Source: Umezawaea tangerina
GTDB taxonomy: Bacteria; Actinomycetota; Actinomycetes; Mycobacteriales; Pseudonocardiaceae
Reading direction: 5' to 3'
DNA: 64,000 bases
Assembly: GCF_003002815.1 (NCBI RefSeq)
Contig: NZ_PVTF01000007.1
Location: 62,001 to 126,000, forward strand
Position 1 is the first letter of the stretch. Every line of letters starts with the position of its first letter. The position numbers and the translations under genes are program-made. The notes beneath the pieces are model-generated. The model was not told the origin of the DNA. It saw only the letters and a list, made by a program, of their open reading frames with translations, and did no database searches. This document shows positions 40,503 to 49,039 of the stretch, in pieces.

Positions 40503-43500
40503 GTGCGCAGGTGGCAGCTCGTTGGTGACGGCGTGGCGGAGTTCTGGGAAGTCGCGGTCGACGGGTCGCAGGTGACCGTCCGATGTGGACGGTTGGGCAC
40601 GGCGGGCAGTTCCGGGACCATGTCCTTCGACTCCGCGGCGGCGGCGTCCGCGCACGTCGAGGAGCTGGTCGCCGGGAAGGAGAAGGAGGGCTACACGAGC
40701 GTGCCCGCCTTCACGATGCCCGCCGAGTGGCGACGGCACGTGCACGTGCGGCGCGGCGGCGGGCTGCTCGGTGACGCGGTCGTCGCGGCGGACGCCGTGC
40801 AGGGTGAGCGGGAGGCGCTGGCCGAGCGGCTGCCGACGGTGGAGGCGGTGCTGGCCGACCCGGCGAGCGAGCCGGACCTGGTCGCCGCGGCCCGCGCCCA
40901 CCTGGCCGGTGAGCCGACTCCGCTGGGCGCGGCGGTGCTGGGTGTGCTGCTGGGATCCGAGCCGCGGTCGGCCGACGCGTGGGTGCTGGAGCACGGGCTT
41001 GCGTTCGCCGCGTGCGCGGCCGTCGAGACGCACGGCGTCGAGCTGCACCGCAACGACTACGGGAAGGTGGCGTCCCACCTGCGACGGCTGCCGCTGGAGC
41101 ACCGCTTCGACACCGCGAGCGTGCGGAGGGTGCGGGCGCTGCTGGCGGTGGCGTCCGACGAGGAGCGCGAACCCGCGATGGCGGCCGTGCGGGACGGGCG
41201 CGTCGACCTCCGCGCGACGCTGGCCGCCACGTACCTGTTCCCCGACCGGCAGGACTGGGTCGACGAGGCGTTCGACGAGATCGAGCGGACGAACCTCCCT
41301 TGGTACCGGCGCGGGGCCGCCTACGGGCTGCTGTCGTACTCCTGCGGCACGGCCGACCGGCTGCGCCGGGTGCTGGCGGTCGACGGGGTGAAGGGGTACT
41401 TCGCCACCAGGGACGCCGTGTGCACGGCGGTCGACGGCATCGGTCCCGACGTCGTGCCGGTGCTCGCCGCGCTGCTGGACTTGGACCTCGAAGGCGACTT
41501 CCGGGACCTGCTCCTGGCGACGCTGGCCGAGTTCCCGACCGCCGAGGCGTTCGACGGGCTGCTGGTCCGGCTCAAGACCAAGCGGGCGCTGCCGACCGTG
41601 CTCGACATGGCCCGCCGCCACCCGGTGGTGGCGCTGGAGCGGTTCGTCGCGGCCAAGGCGCCGCAGGTCGCACCGCTGCTGGAACGGCACCTCAGGAGCC
41701 ATCCCGACCTGGCCGACCGCGTCGACCTCCCCGAGGACGTGCGGGCGTTCGTCGACCGGACGCGCGCGGCGAAGGCGGGTGTCGAGGACGCGCCGGTGGA
41801 CGCGCTGCCCGCCGTCCTGGTCGACCCGCCGTGGGTGGTGAAGGACCCGCCCAAGCCCGCGAAACCCGTGGTGCTCAGGGGGATCACGGCGCCCGACCTC
41901 CGGGCGGTCGAGTGGGAGCCCGGTGAGCGGGACGCGTGGACCAGGCAGTTCGCCTTCCCCCGCCCGGACGAGGACTGGTCGGCGCGGATCGACGCGTACC
42001 GCGCGGGCGAGCTCGACGTCCAGCAGCAGATCGGCCTGTTCGTGCACGGTCCGGTGGAGGAGCTGCGCCCGCTGGTGCCGGGGTTCGACTGCTCCCGGTG
42101 GTACCGGTCGGCCTCGCTGGCCAAGGTGGTCGTGGCCCGCTTCGAGGTCGACGCCATCCCGAACGCGCTGGCCCTGGCCCCCGCGCTGAAGGGCGACCAG
42201 GACGGGCTGCTGCTCCCGCTGGTGTCGCTGGAGACGGCGAGGCTGGTGGCGCAGTGGCTGGTGAAGCTGAAGTCCACCCGCGACCTCTGCGTCGCGTGGC
42301 TCACGCGCAACCCCGTGCACGCCGCCCGTTTCCTGGTGCCCGACGCGGTGGGGCCCACGGGTGCGGCGCGCCGGGCCGCGGAGGCCGCGCTGCGGGTCAT
42401 CCCGGACCAGGCCGCGGACGTGGCGCGCGAGTACGGGCCCGAGGCCGCCAAGGTGGTCGCCGACCTGCTCGCGACGGAGGTCGTGGTGCCGGTGAAGGCC
42501 CCCGCGCTCGGCAAGTGGGTCGACCTGGACGTGCTGCCCCCGGTGCTGCTGCGCGGGACGAGGCAGGCGCTGCCCGCCGCGGTGGTGCCCACCCTGTTGA
42601 CCCTGCTGGCGTTGAGCGGGCCGGACGACGGTCACGCCGACGTGCGGGCCGTGCGCGAGGCCTGTGACGAGGAGTCGCTGGCGCGGTTCGCGTGGGAGCT
42701 GTTCGAGGTGTGGCGCACCAACGGGATGCCGCCCAAGGACGGCTGGGTGTTCACCGCGCTCGGCGTGCTGGGCGACGACGAGGTGGCCCGCGGGCTGGTG
42801 CCGCTGATCCGCGCGTGGCCCGGTGAGGCGCAGCACGCCCGCGCGGTGACCGGGCTCGACGTGCTGGCCGCGATCGGCACCGACACCGCGTTGGCGGGGC
42901 TGAACAGCATCGCGCAGCGGGTGAAGTTCGGCGGGATCAAGAACAGGGCGCGGCAGAAGGTCGACGAGGTCGCCGCCGCGATGGGGCTCACCGCCGAGGA
43001 GCTGGGCGACCGGCTCGTCCCGGACCTCGGGCTCGACGACGCGGCGACGCTGGTGGTCGACTACGGGACCCGGCGGTTCACCGTCGGGTTCGACGAGCAG
43101 CTGCGGCCGTTCGTGCTGGACGCGTCCGGCAAGCGGCTCAAGGACCTGCCGAAGCCGGGGGCGAAGGACGGTGAGCGGGCCGCGGCGGAGCACAAGCGGT
43201 TCGCGCAGCTGAAGAAGGACGTGCGGACGATCGCCGGCGACCAGGTCGTCCGGCTGGAACGGGCGATGGTCCTGGTGCGCCGGTGGCCCGCCGAGCGGTT
43301 CCGGACCCTGCTGGTCGGGCACCCGCTGCTGCGGCACCTGGTCCGGCGGCTGGTGTGGGTGACCGAGGACGGGCACTCGTTCCGGGTGGCCGAGGACGGC
43401 ACCTTCGCCGACGTGCGCGACGAGGTGTTCGCGCTGGCGGACGACGCGGTGGTCGGCGTGGCGCACCCGGTTCACCTCGGCGACGACGTGGCCGCGTGGG

Positions 43501-43895
43501 CGGAGCTGTTCGCCGACTACGAGATCCTCCAGCCGTTCGTGCAGCTGGGGCGGCCGGTGTTCCGGTTCACCGAGGCCGAGCTGACCTCCAGGGTGCTCGA
43601 CAGGTTCACGGGCGTGCAGGTGGAGGTGGGCAGGCTGTTCGCGTTGACCAGGGGCGCGTGGCAGCGCGGGGCGCCGATGGACGCCGGCATCGAGAACGAG
43701 ATCATCCGACCGCTGCCCGGCGGCGGCACGGTCGAGGCGGCCCTGGATCCGGGAATCCCGGTCGGCACACCGGACGAGCTCGGCCCCCAGACCCTGCGCG
43801 AGGTCGCGCTCTTCCGCGGCCGGAGGACGTTCGCCGAACTGGACCCGGTCACCGCGTCGGAACTGCTGGCCGAGCTTGCTTCCCTGACCGATTGA
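40503..43895 (+). CDS. Large WGR and DUF4132 domain protein (MolR-like)
   Basis: A 1,130-residue cytoplasmic protein. Residues about 1-70 form a WGR domain: RRWQLVGDGVAEFWEV, VTVRCGRLGTAGSSGT. The middle ~700 residues look like helical repeats with many LLxxL segments. The last ~250 residues match DUF4132: FRFTEAELTSRVLDRFTG, GAWQRGAPMDAG and IIRPLPGG. WGR domains contact nucleic acid in PARP1; DUF4132 proteins include E. coli MolR and YehI, with unclear roles. The GTG start follows GGGGAG. It is a single gene, with nothing coupled on either side. Confidence 0.9.
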   Translation: MRRWQLVGDGVAEFWEVAVDGSQVTVRCGRLGTAGSSGTMSFDSAAAASAHVEELVAGKEKEGYTSVPAFTMPAEWRRHVHVRRGGGLLGDAVVAADAVQGEREALAERLPTVEAVLADPASEPDLVAAARAHLAGEPTPLGAAVLGVLLGSEPRSADAWVLEHGLAFAACAAVETHGVELHRNDYGKVASHLRRLPLEHRFDTASVRRVRALLAVASDEEREPAMAAVRDGRVDLRATLAATYLFPDRQDWVDEAFDEIERTNLPWYRRGAAYGLLSYSCGTADRLRRVLAVDGVKGYFATRDAVCTAVDGIGPDVVPVLAALLDLDLEGDFRDLLLATLAEFPTAEAFDGLLVRLKTKRALPTVLDMARRHPVVALERFVAAKAPQVAPLLERHLRSHPDLADRVDLPEDVRAFVDRTRAAKAGVEDAPVDALPAVLVDPPWVVKDPPKPAKPVVLRGITAPDLRAVEWEPGERDAWTRQFAFPRPDEDWSARIDAYRAGELDVQQQIGLFVHGPVEELRPLVPGFDCSRWYRSASLAKVVVARFEVDAIPNALALAPALKGDQDGLLLPLVSLETARLVAQWLVKLKSTRDLCVAWLTRNPVHAARFLVPDAVGPTGAARRAAEAALRVIPDQAADVAREYGPEAAKVVADLLATEVVVPVKAPALGKWVDLDVLPPVLLRGTRQALPAAVVPTLLTLLALSGPDDGHADVRAVREACDEESLARFAWELFEVWRTNGMPPKDGWVFTALGVLGDDEVARGLVPLIRAWPGEAQHARAVTGLDVLAAIGTDTALAGLNSIAQRVKFGGIKNRARQKVDEVAAAMGLTAEELGDRLVPDLGLDDAATLVVDYGTRRFTVGFDEQLRPFVLDASGKRLKDLPKPGAKDGERAAAEHKRFAQLKKDVRTIAGDQVVRLERAMVLVRRWPAERFRTLLVGHPLLRHLVRRLVWVTEDGHSFRVAEDGTFADVRDEVFALADDAVVGVAHPVHLGDDVAAWAELFADYEILQPFVQLGRPVFRFTEAELTSRVLDRFTGVQVEVGRLFALTRGAWQRGAPMDAGIENEIIRPLPGGGTVEAALDPGIPVGTPDELGPQTLREVALFRGRRTFAELDPVTASELLAELASLTD

Positions 43896-43960
43896 GCCGC
43901 GGCACGGGGGTCCGGTGCTTGCCGGGCCTCCGGCCACGCCGTCGCCGTGGTCCGGGCCCG

Positions 43961-44704
43961 CTAGCGCCCGATCCGGCGCAGCTCCACCGCCACCCGCACG
44001 GTGGTCGGCCTGGTCGCGGGTCTGGTCGGGGACGCGGAGGTGATCGCGACCGTGCCGACCGTGGCCGACGTGCGCACGCAGAAGACGTCACCGGGCACGA
44101 ACGGCAGGAACCCCGTCGTGTAACCGGTGTCCGGGCACGAGCGGGGGTCCGCGGACGTCACCCCGAGGATCTCGACGCCCTTGTTGGCCCCGATGTCGTA
44201 GTGCGCGGCCTGCCCCGGCGTGCACCCGGTCGACCGGTCCTCGACCTCGCGGCAACCCAGGTCGACGTCCCACGCGGCCCCGGTGTCCTCGACCGCGTTC
44301 GCGTTGTCCAGGTCGAGGAACTGGTGCGGGACGCCCCACGTCTTGAAGGGCATCACGTACTCCGCCGCCGAGGCGTTCGCGGTCGTCGTGGTGGATGTCG
44401 TGGCGGGTTGGCCGGTCGAGCTGGACACGTCGGTGACCGGCGCGGGAACCGGGGACGTCGAGGCGGTCGCGGTGGTGGTCGGGGCGGTCGACCGCGTCAA
44501 CGCCAGCGTCACCGCCGCGGCGGCCAGCACGAGCGCCACGACCGCCGCCACCGCCACCCCGCGTGACCCCGACCCGTTCACGAGGACATCACCGGACACG
44601 GTGCCCACCTGCAACGACTGCCCGCTCACCTGGCCCGTCAGCGAGTTGACCGGCGGTTCCCGGTCGGCACCGCCGGACTCTTCTTCCGGTTCCACTTCCG
44701 CCAC
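43961..44704 (-). CDS. Single-pass membrane protein with amyloid-signalling (RHIM/BASS-like) motif
   Basis: A 247-residue protein starting with GTG 44704. Residues 20-44 contain a repeated-glycine motif, NSLTGQVSGQSLQVGTVSG, with the pattern hydrophobic-Q-hydrophobic-G (LQVG) flanked by GxVxG units. Bacterial amyloid signalling sequences related to RHIM look like this. A hydrophobic helix follows (about 48-70), then a Thr/Ser-rich linker and an outside domain of about 130 residues with four cysteines (GCREV, GCTPG, SCPDT, FCVRT). The outer domain is not recognised. It may be a receptor that assembles with an effector carrying the same motif. Confidence 0.7.
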   Translation of the reverse strand: MAEVEPEEESGGADREPPVNSLTGQVSGQSLQVGTVSGDVLVNGSGSRGVAVAAVVALVLAAAAVTLALTRSTAPTTTATASTSPVPAPVTDVSSSTGQPATTSTTTTANASAAEYVMPFKTWGVPHQFLDLDNANAVEDTGAAWDVDLGCREVEDRSTGCTPGQAAHYDIGANKGVEILGVTSADPRSCPDTGYTTGFLPFVPGDVFCVRTSATVGTVAITSASPTRPATRPTTVRVAVELRRIGR

Positions 44705-44835
44705 GTCGCTCCGACCCGCCGCCGATGACCAGGGCGGCCGAACTTACCCGACGCGGGAAAGCGTTCCGCCGCAACGGTCGCAAGTCCACGGCACCAGGAA
44801 TACCCGCTGGGCCAAGGGTTTGCGGGCCCAGGGGG

Positions 44836-45615
44836 TCAGGAGGTCCGGTACCGGGTGGCGAGGGTGGGGCTCTGGGCTGTGAAGGCGGACAGCTCGGCGG
44901 TGAAGACGGTGTCCAGGAGGGTGGTGTCCTCGATGCCGGGGGCGCAGACGACCTCGCCGAGTTCGAGGCCGCGAAGGGACGCGGTGACGACGTCGGTGGC
45001 GCTCATCCGGGGGACGGTGCTCAGGTCGAGGCCCTGGCGGGTGTGGAACTCGGTGGCGACGACGCCGGGGCAGACGACCTGGACCCGGACGCCGGTACCT
45101 TCGAGCTCGGCGCTGAGGGTCTGGGACAGGGTGACGAGGTGGGCGAGCGAGCCCGCGTAGACGGCGCGTCGGGGCATCTGGGTGTGCGGGGCTGGGCCGC
45201 TGAACGCGATCATGCCCGCGACGTTGACGACCGCCCCGGTGCCGCGGGCCAGCATGCCCGGCACGGCGGCGCGGGTCAGCATGGTCGGGGCGACGACCTT
45301 CACGTGGACGAGCTCCCGCGCCTTGTCCGCGGGCAGGTCGGCGAGCGGCATGTAGTGGGCGACACCGGCGTTGTTGACCAGCATCGTCAACGGTCGGGAC
45401 GAGCACACCTCGGCGACCGCCTCGACACCCCGCTCGGTCGCCAGGTCCGCGGCCAGCGGTTCGACGTCCACAAAGGACAGCGAGGCGGCGAGCTCGTCGA
45501 GGCGGTCCTCCCGCCTGCCCACGACGACCAGGTCGTAGCCGTCGGCCGCCAGCCGCTCGGCGAACGCCTTGCCGATGCCGGAGGACGCGCCGGTCACCAG
45601 TGCGAGCTTGTCCAT
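44836..45615 (-). CDS. SDR-fold protein with altered active site
   Basis: A 259-residue SDR. The cofactor motif TGASSGIGKAFAERL, Arg in VVGRREDRL and the NNAG motif LVNNAGVAHY are intact. The catalytic part is not. Where YxxxK is expected the chain reads VYAGSLAHL, so Lys is replaced by Leu, and the usual Ser segment reads VNVAGMIAF with Ala/Gly instead of Ser. Cofactor binding is probably kept but normal dehydrogenase chemistry is doubtful. The ATG is at 45615. It stands alone between a membrane protein and a gene-free region. Confidence 0.85.
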   Translation of the reverse strand: MDKLALVTGASSGIGKAFAERLAADGYDLVVVGRREDRLDELAASLSFVDVEPLAADLATERGVEAVAEVCSSRPLTMLVNNAGVAHYMPLADLPADKARELVHVKVVAPTMLTRAAVPGMLARGTGAVVNVAGMIAFSGPAPHTQMPRRAVYAGSLAHLVTLSQTLSAELEGTGVRVQVVCPGVVATEFHTRQGLDLSTVPRMSATDVVTASLRGLELGEVVCAPGIEDTTLLDTVFTAELSAFTAQSPTLATRYRTS

Positions 45616-45985
45616 CGGGATGACTCCTTGTCCACGCGTCGACCGCGGTGCCCGGCCCGGTCCACGTCGGTCGTGGGGCCGCGGCGGTCGACGACGTCGA
45701 GCTTGCGCCCGGTCGTGCCGCCCGACCAGTGCCCTGGCCGGCCGGGGGAGTGGCAGGACCCCCTCAAGACGACACCTTTAGTCCACTGTGGACAGTCTGC
45801 TGTGACGACGGCGACAGTCGCCTCCACCGCGGGGGTGCTCGCGGCGGTGGTCGGGGTAGGCTTCCCGCGCGGTGGTGCGACGCGTGGTTCCGGCCCGTGT
45901 CGCGTGTTCAGCAGCGAGCGGATGCCGTGACCAGTCCCGGGGCGGGAGTCCGTCCGGGGAACCCGTCTGCTGAACAGGGGACCGC
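45616..45985. other. 370-base gene-free region with inverted repeats
   Basis: Divergent region between the SDR and GAF-ANTAR genes. It contains the palindrome GTCCAC-T-GTGGAC (45781-45793). It also contains a separated inverted repeat, TGTTCAGCAG (45905-45914) and CTGCTGAACA (45967-45976), the second arm touching the ribosome-binding site AGGGGA of the GTG start at 45986. No gene was seen. Confidence 0.6.
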
Positions 45986-46783
45986 GTGTCCGACGAACTC
46001 GAGTGGGAGCAGGACAAGTCCCGTTTCGTCGAGGAGACCGACGAGGTCGCGCGACCCGCGTCGAGCCCGCTGGTGCGGCAGCTCGCCCGGCTCACCAGGT
46101 CCCTGCTGGACGCGCCGTCCGTGGCGCACGTCCTGGACCGCGTCGTGTTCGCGGCTCTCGAGGCGATCCCCGCCGCGAGCGTCGTGAGCGTGACGCTGCG
46201 CGCCCCGGACGGCACGTTCCACACCCCGGTGCAGACCGACCCGCTGGCCGACGAGATCGACCGGATCCAGTACGCCACCGGTGAAGGGCCCTGCGTGGAC
46301 ATGGCGCGCATGCCGGGTCCGGGGATCGCGGAGAGCGACGACCTGGCCCGCGACCCGAAGTGGCCGACGTTCGGCCCCGCCTCCGCCGCGCACGGCATGC
46401 ACTCGCTGTTGTCGACGACGCTGATGCCCGACTCCCGTCCGCCGTTGCTGTCGGGCGCGCTCAACGTGTACTCGGCGAGGACGGCGGCGTTCACCGCGGC
46501 CGACCGCGACACCGCGCTGCTGCTGGCCACCCACGGCTCGCTGGCGCTGGCCGCGACCAGGGCGGTCACCGCCGCCGACCTCAAGCTGGAGCACCTGCGC
46601 AGGGCGGTCGACTCGCGTGACGTCATCGGCCAGGCCAAGGGCATCCTCATGCACCGCAGGGGGATCACCGCCGACGAGGCGTTCGACACCCTGCGCTCGA
46701 CCTCCCAGCGGCTCAACGTCAAGCTCGCCGACCTGGCCACCACGTTCGCCGCCCGCCACGAGGAGATCGACCTGCCCTCCTAG
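45986..46783 (+). CDS. GAF-ANTAR RNA-binding regulator
   Basis: A 265-residue protein. Residues about 30-190 form a GAF sensor domain (IQYATGEGPCVDMARM, LLLATHGSLALAA). Residues about 200-255 form an ANTAR domain: LRRAVDSRDVIGQAKGILMHRR and AFDTLRSTSQRLNVKLADLA, with the conserved aromatic/Ala pattern of RNA-binding antiterminators. It probably binds a small ligand and then controls transcription termination on target RNAs. The GTG start is preceded by AGGGGA that may be masked by a long-range hairpin. This arrangement is common in actinobacteria. Confidence 0.92.
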   Translation: MSDELEWEQDKSRFVEETDEVARPASSPLVRQLARLTRSLLDAPSVAHVLDRVVFAALEAIPAASVVSVTLRAPDGTFHTPVQTDPLADEIDRIQYATGEGPCVDMARMPGPGIAESDDLARDPKWPTFGPASAAHGMHSLLSTTLMPDSRPPLLSGALNVYSARTAAFTAADRDTALLLATHGSLALAATRAVTAADLKLEHLRRAVDSRDVIGQAKGILMHRRGITADEAFDTLRSTSQRLNVKLADLATTFAARHEEIDLPS

Positions 46784-46906
46784 GGGGCAGGGGTGGTGCG
46801 CAGGCGGTCGTGAACACCAGGCGAAGACAGGCCCACCGGCGCGCCGCTCGGTACTGTCGATCGTGACCGGGAGCGGGGTTCGGTGCTCGGGTGGCAGGAG
46901 GGCCTC

Positions 46907-47371
46907 TTGGGTGACGTGTGGGAGTTCAGGCAGGCGACGGCGGAGGACGCCGGGTGGCTGGCCGACCTGAAGGTCGAGGTCATGCGGCCGGATCTCGAAC
47001 GGCTGGGCTACTGGGACCCGCCGTGGGCGCGGGACCGGTTCCTGGCGGCGTTCGTGCCCGCGAACACGCTGGTCGTCGTCCTGGACGATGAGGACGTCGG
47101 GTGCGTCGCCGTCCGGGAGGAGCCGGACGCGCGGTGGCTGGAGCACTTCTACCTGTCGCCGTCGGTGCAGGGGCGCGGCCTGGGCAGCGGGGTGCTGGCG
47201 GCCGTCCTGGAGCGGTGCGCGCCCGACCTTCCGGTGCGGCTGTCCATCAACCGGGGCAGCCGGGTCCGGGCGCTCTACGAACGGCACGGCTTCCGCCACG
47301 TCGAGGACCACGCCAACGGCGTCGACCTGATCTTCGAGCGCGACACCGCGGGGCCGGTCGCGGATACCTGA
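46907..47371 (+). CDS. GNAT-family acetyltransferase
   Basis: A GNAT protein of about 154 residues. The acetyl-CoA loop is PSVQGRGLGSGVLAAVLE (Q/RxxGxG/A), preceded by the beta-4 strand ARWLEHFYLSP and followed by RALYERHGFRHVED. The substrate is unknown. TTG at 46907, five bases after AGGAGG, fits best. GTG at 46883 or 46916 are alternatives and change only the first few residues. It converges on a small DUF6292-like gene. Confidence 0.88.
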   Translation: MGDVWEFRQATAEDAGWLADLKVEVMRPDLERLGYWDPPWARDRFLAAFVPANTLVVVLDDEDVGCVAVREEPDARWLEHFYLSPSVQGRGLGSGVLAAVLERCAPDLPVRLSINRGSRVRALYERHGFRHVEDHANGVDLIFERDTAGPVADT

Positions 47372-47377
47372 GTCGCC

Positions 47378-47722
47378 TCAGGCCGACTTGGGCAGTGCCC
47401 CGAAGTCGTCCACCAGGCCCGCGACCCACTCGGCGACCGCCGCCGGGGACGGGTCGACCTGGCCGCGGAGGTGGGCGATCTCCTGGAGACCCCGCCCGTC
47501 CGGCCGCTCGACCACCGCGGACCACCCGCGGCGCTCCCGCCAGACCAGGGCGAGGTCGTCGTCGGGGAAGGTGGGCACGTGCCCGTCGACGGCCAGGTAC
47601 AGCGCGCCGGGTCGTTCGGACTCCACGCACCAGCTCTCGCCCGTCAGGCCCAGCGCCTCGCTGACCTGCCGGGCGTGCCTGCGCAGCTCCTGCGTTGCCT
47701 CGTAGTCGAAGTCGACATCCAC
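47378..47722 (-). CDS. Small DUF6292-like protein
   Basis: A 114-residue cytoplasmic protein from GTG 47722. It contains HARQVSEALGLTGESWCVESERP, YLAVDGHVPTFPDDDLALVW split over two strands and EWVAGLVDDFG. This resembles the DUF6292 family of Pseudonocardiaceae and relatives, function unknown; the family call is from memory of the motif and is tentative. An in-frame ATG at 47818 would add 32 residues of a different, less typical composition. Confidence 0.65.
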   Translation of the reverse strand: MDVDFDYEATQELRRHARQVSEALGLTGESWCVESERPGALYLAVDGHVPTFPDDDLALVWRERRGWSAVVERPDGRGLQEIAHLRGQVDPSPAAVAEWVAGLVDDFGALPKSA

Positions 47723-47929
47723 AGCACGACCTGCCTCACCACGTGTCCGGAAAACGGAGGCGCCGACTGTTTGACGCGACCACGAGGTACCCAAGTGGAC
47801 AGTCGGCCAATCCTGCACGTGGCGAAACGGGACGGTGACCGGGGAACAGGGGCCCAGTCGGGTTCGAACCGGCGCACGCGGTTATCCCCGAGCCATGGAG
47901 CAGAACGAACTTCCCGCGCGGGTGTCCGG

Positions 47930-49030
47930 GTGACCGGCCGCGGTGGTGTCACGATGGGTGTCGAGGAGGAGTTCCTGCTCGCGGACCGGACCACCCGGCT
48001 GACCGCGCCCCGAGCGCCCGCGGTGCTGGCACGGGTGGGTGCCGGTGGTCCTGGGCTGGTGCACGCCGAGCTGTTGACGTCGCAGGTGGAGGCGACCACC
48101 GGGGTGTGCGGTGACGCGGAGGAGCTGCGCGCGCACCTGGTGGCGGGGCGGGCGCGGCTGGTGGAGGCGGCCCGCGAGGAGGACTGCCTGCTGCTTGCCA
48201 CGGGCATGCCGTGCCTGTCGGGTGCGGACGTCCGGAACACCCCCGGACCTCGGTTCGACGCGATCGCGGACCGGTACCGGGCGGTGGTGGACGACTACGA
48301 GTCGTGCGGTCTGCACGTGCACGTCGGGGTGCCCGACCGCGACACGGCGGTCGCCGTGGTCGACCACCTGCGACCGTGGCTGCCGACCCTGCTGGCGCTG
48401 TCGGTCAACTCCCCGTTCGGCGGCGGGCGCGACACCGGGTACGGCAGCTGGCGGGTGGTGCGCCAGTCGGCGTTCCCCGGTTTCGGCGTGCCGCCGCGGT
48501 TCGGGTCGGCGGCCGGGTACGACGCCGGGGTCGCGCGGCTGGTGGACTGCGGTGTGCTGGTCGACCCGCGGATGAGCTTCTGGCTGGCCCGGCCGTCGTC
48601 GGTGTTCCCCACGGTCGAGGTGCGCGCGGCCGACGCCGCGTTGACGGTCGACGGCGCCGTGCTGCAAGCGGTCCTGACCCGCGCGCTCGTGCGCACCGCG
48701 TTGGCCGACCTGGACCGGGGCGTCGAGGGGCCGGTGGTCGACGAGCAGGTCGCGGCCGCCGCGGTGTGGTCGGCCGCGCGGCACGGCGTCACCGGACCGG
48801 GTGTCGACGTGCTCGCGGGCCGGGCGGTACCGGTGGGTGACCTGGTGGCGGGGATGCTCGGCCACGTCGCGGCGGCGCTGGAGGACACGGGGGACGACGC
48901 CCTGGTGCGGAGGTTGCTCAAGGAGCTCGTGGCCGACGGGACGGGTGCCGAGCGGCAGCGTCGCGCGGCCGTCGGCGGCGGGGCGGCCGTGGTGGACCTC
49001 GTGGCGGAGGCGACGAGGGCCGGCGGCTGA
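47930..49030 (+). CDS. YbdK-type carboxylate-amine ligase (glutamate-cysteine ligase 2 family)
   Basis: A 366-residue ATP-dependent ligase. The N-terminal MGVEEEFLL motif binds metal/ATP, SCGLHVHVGVPD is the active-site strand, and SVNSPFGGGRDTGYGSWR and FPTVEVRAADAAL follow, all typical of the family. YbdK-like enzymes join glutamate to an amine such as cysteine, weakly in E. coli. The GTG at 47930 overlaps the TGA of a 12-codon frame (47895-47933, MEQNELPARVSG). Actinobacteria normally use mycothiol, so the product may be a different gamma-glutamyl compound. Confidence 0.92.
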   Translation: MTGRGGVTMGVEEEFLLADRTTRLTAPRAPAVLARVGAGGPGLVHAELLTSQVEATTGVCGDAEELRAHLVAGRARLVEAAREEDCLLLATGMPCLSGADVRNTPGPRFDAIADRYRAVVDDYESCGLHVHVGVPDRDTAVAVVDHLRPWLPTLLALSVNSPFGGGRDTGYGSWRVVRQSAFPGFGVPPRFGSAAGYDAGVARLVDCGVLVDPRMSFWLARPSSVFPTVEVRAADAALTVDGAVLQAVLTRALVRTALADLDRGVEGPVVDEQVAAAAVWSAARHGVTGPGVDVLAGRAVPVGDLVAGMLGHVAAALEDTGDDALVRRLLKELVADGTGAERQRRAAVGGGAAVVDLVAEATRAGG

Positions 49031-49039
49031 CCGGGGCGG

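Noticed and set aside
40191-43937. Very long open frame antisense to the DUF4132 gene, and similar ones at 35042-38158 and 61440-63332
   Set aside because: They are mirror images of strongly G/C-ending codons in the real genes, have low-complexity Arg/Gly/Pro/His composition and no recognisable domain.
45986-46783. Possible anti-sigma or phytochrome role of the GAF protein
   Set aside because: The C-terminal ANTAR pattern is clear and no chromophore Cys motif or kinase domain is present.
47850-47890. T-arm-like GGGTTCGAACC sequence suggesting a tRNA gene or attachment site
   Set aside because: No matching acceptor stem, D-arm or anticodon arm can be built on either strand, and no integrase or direct repeat is nearby.
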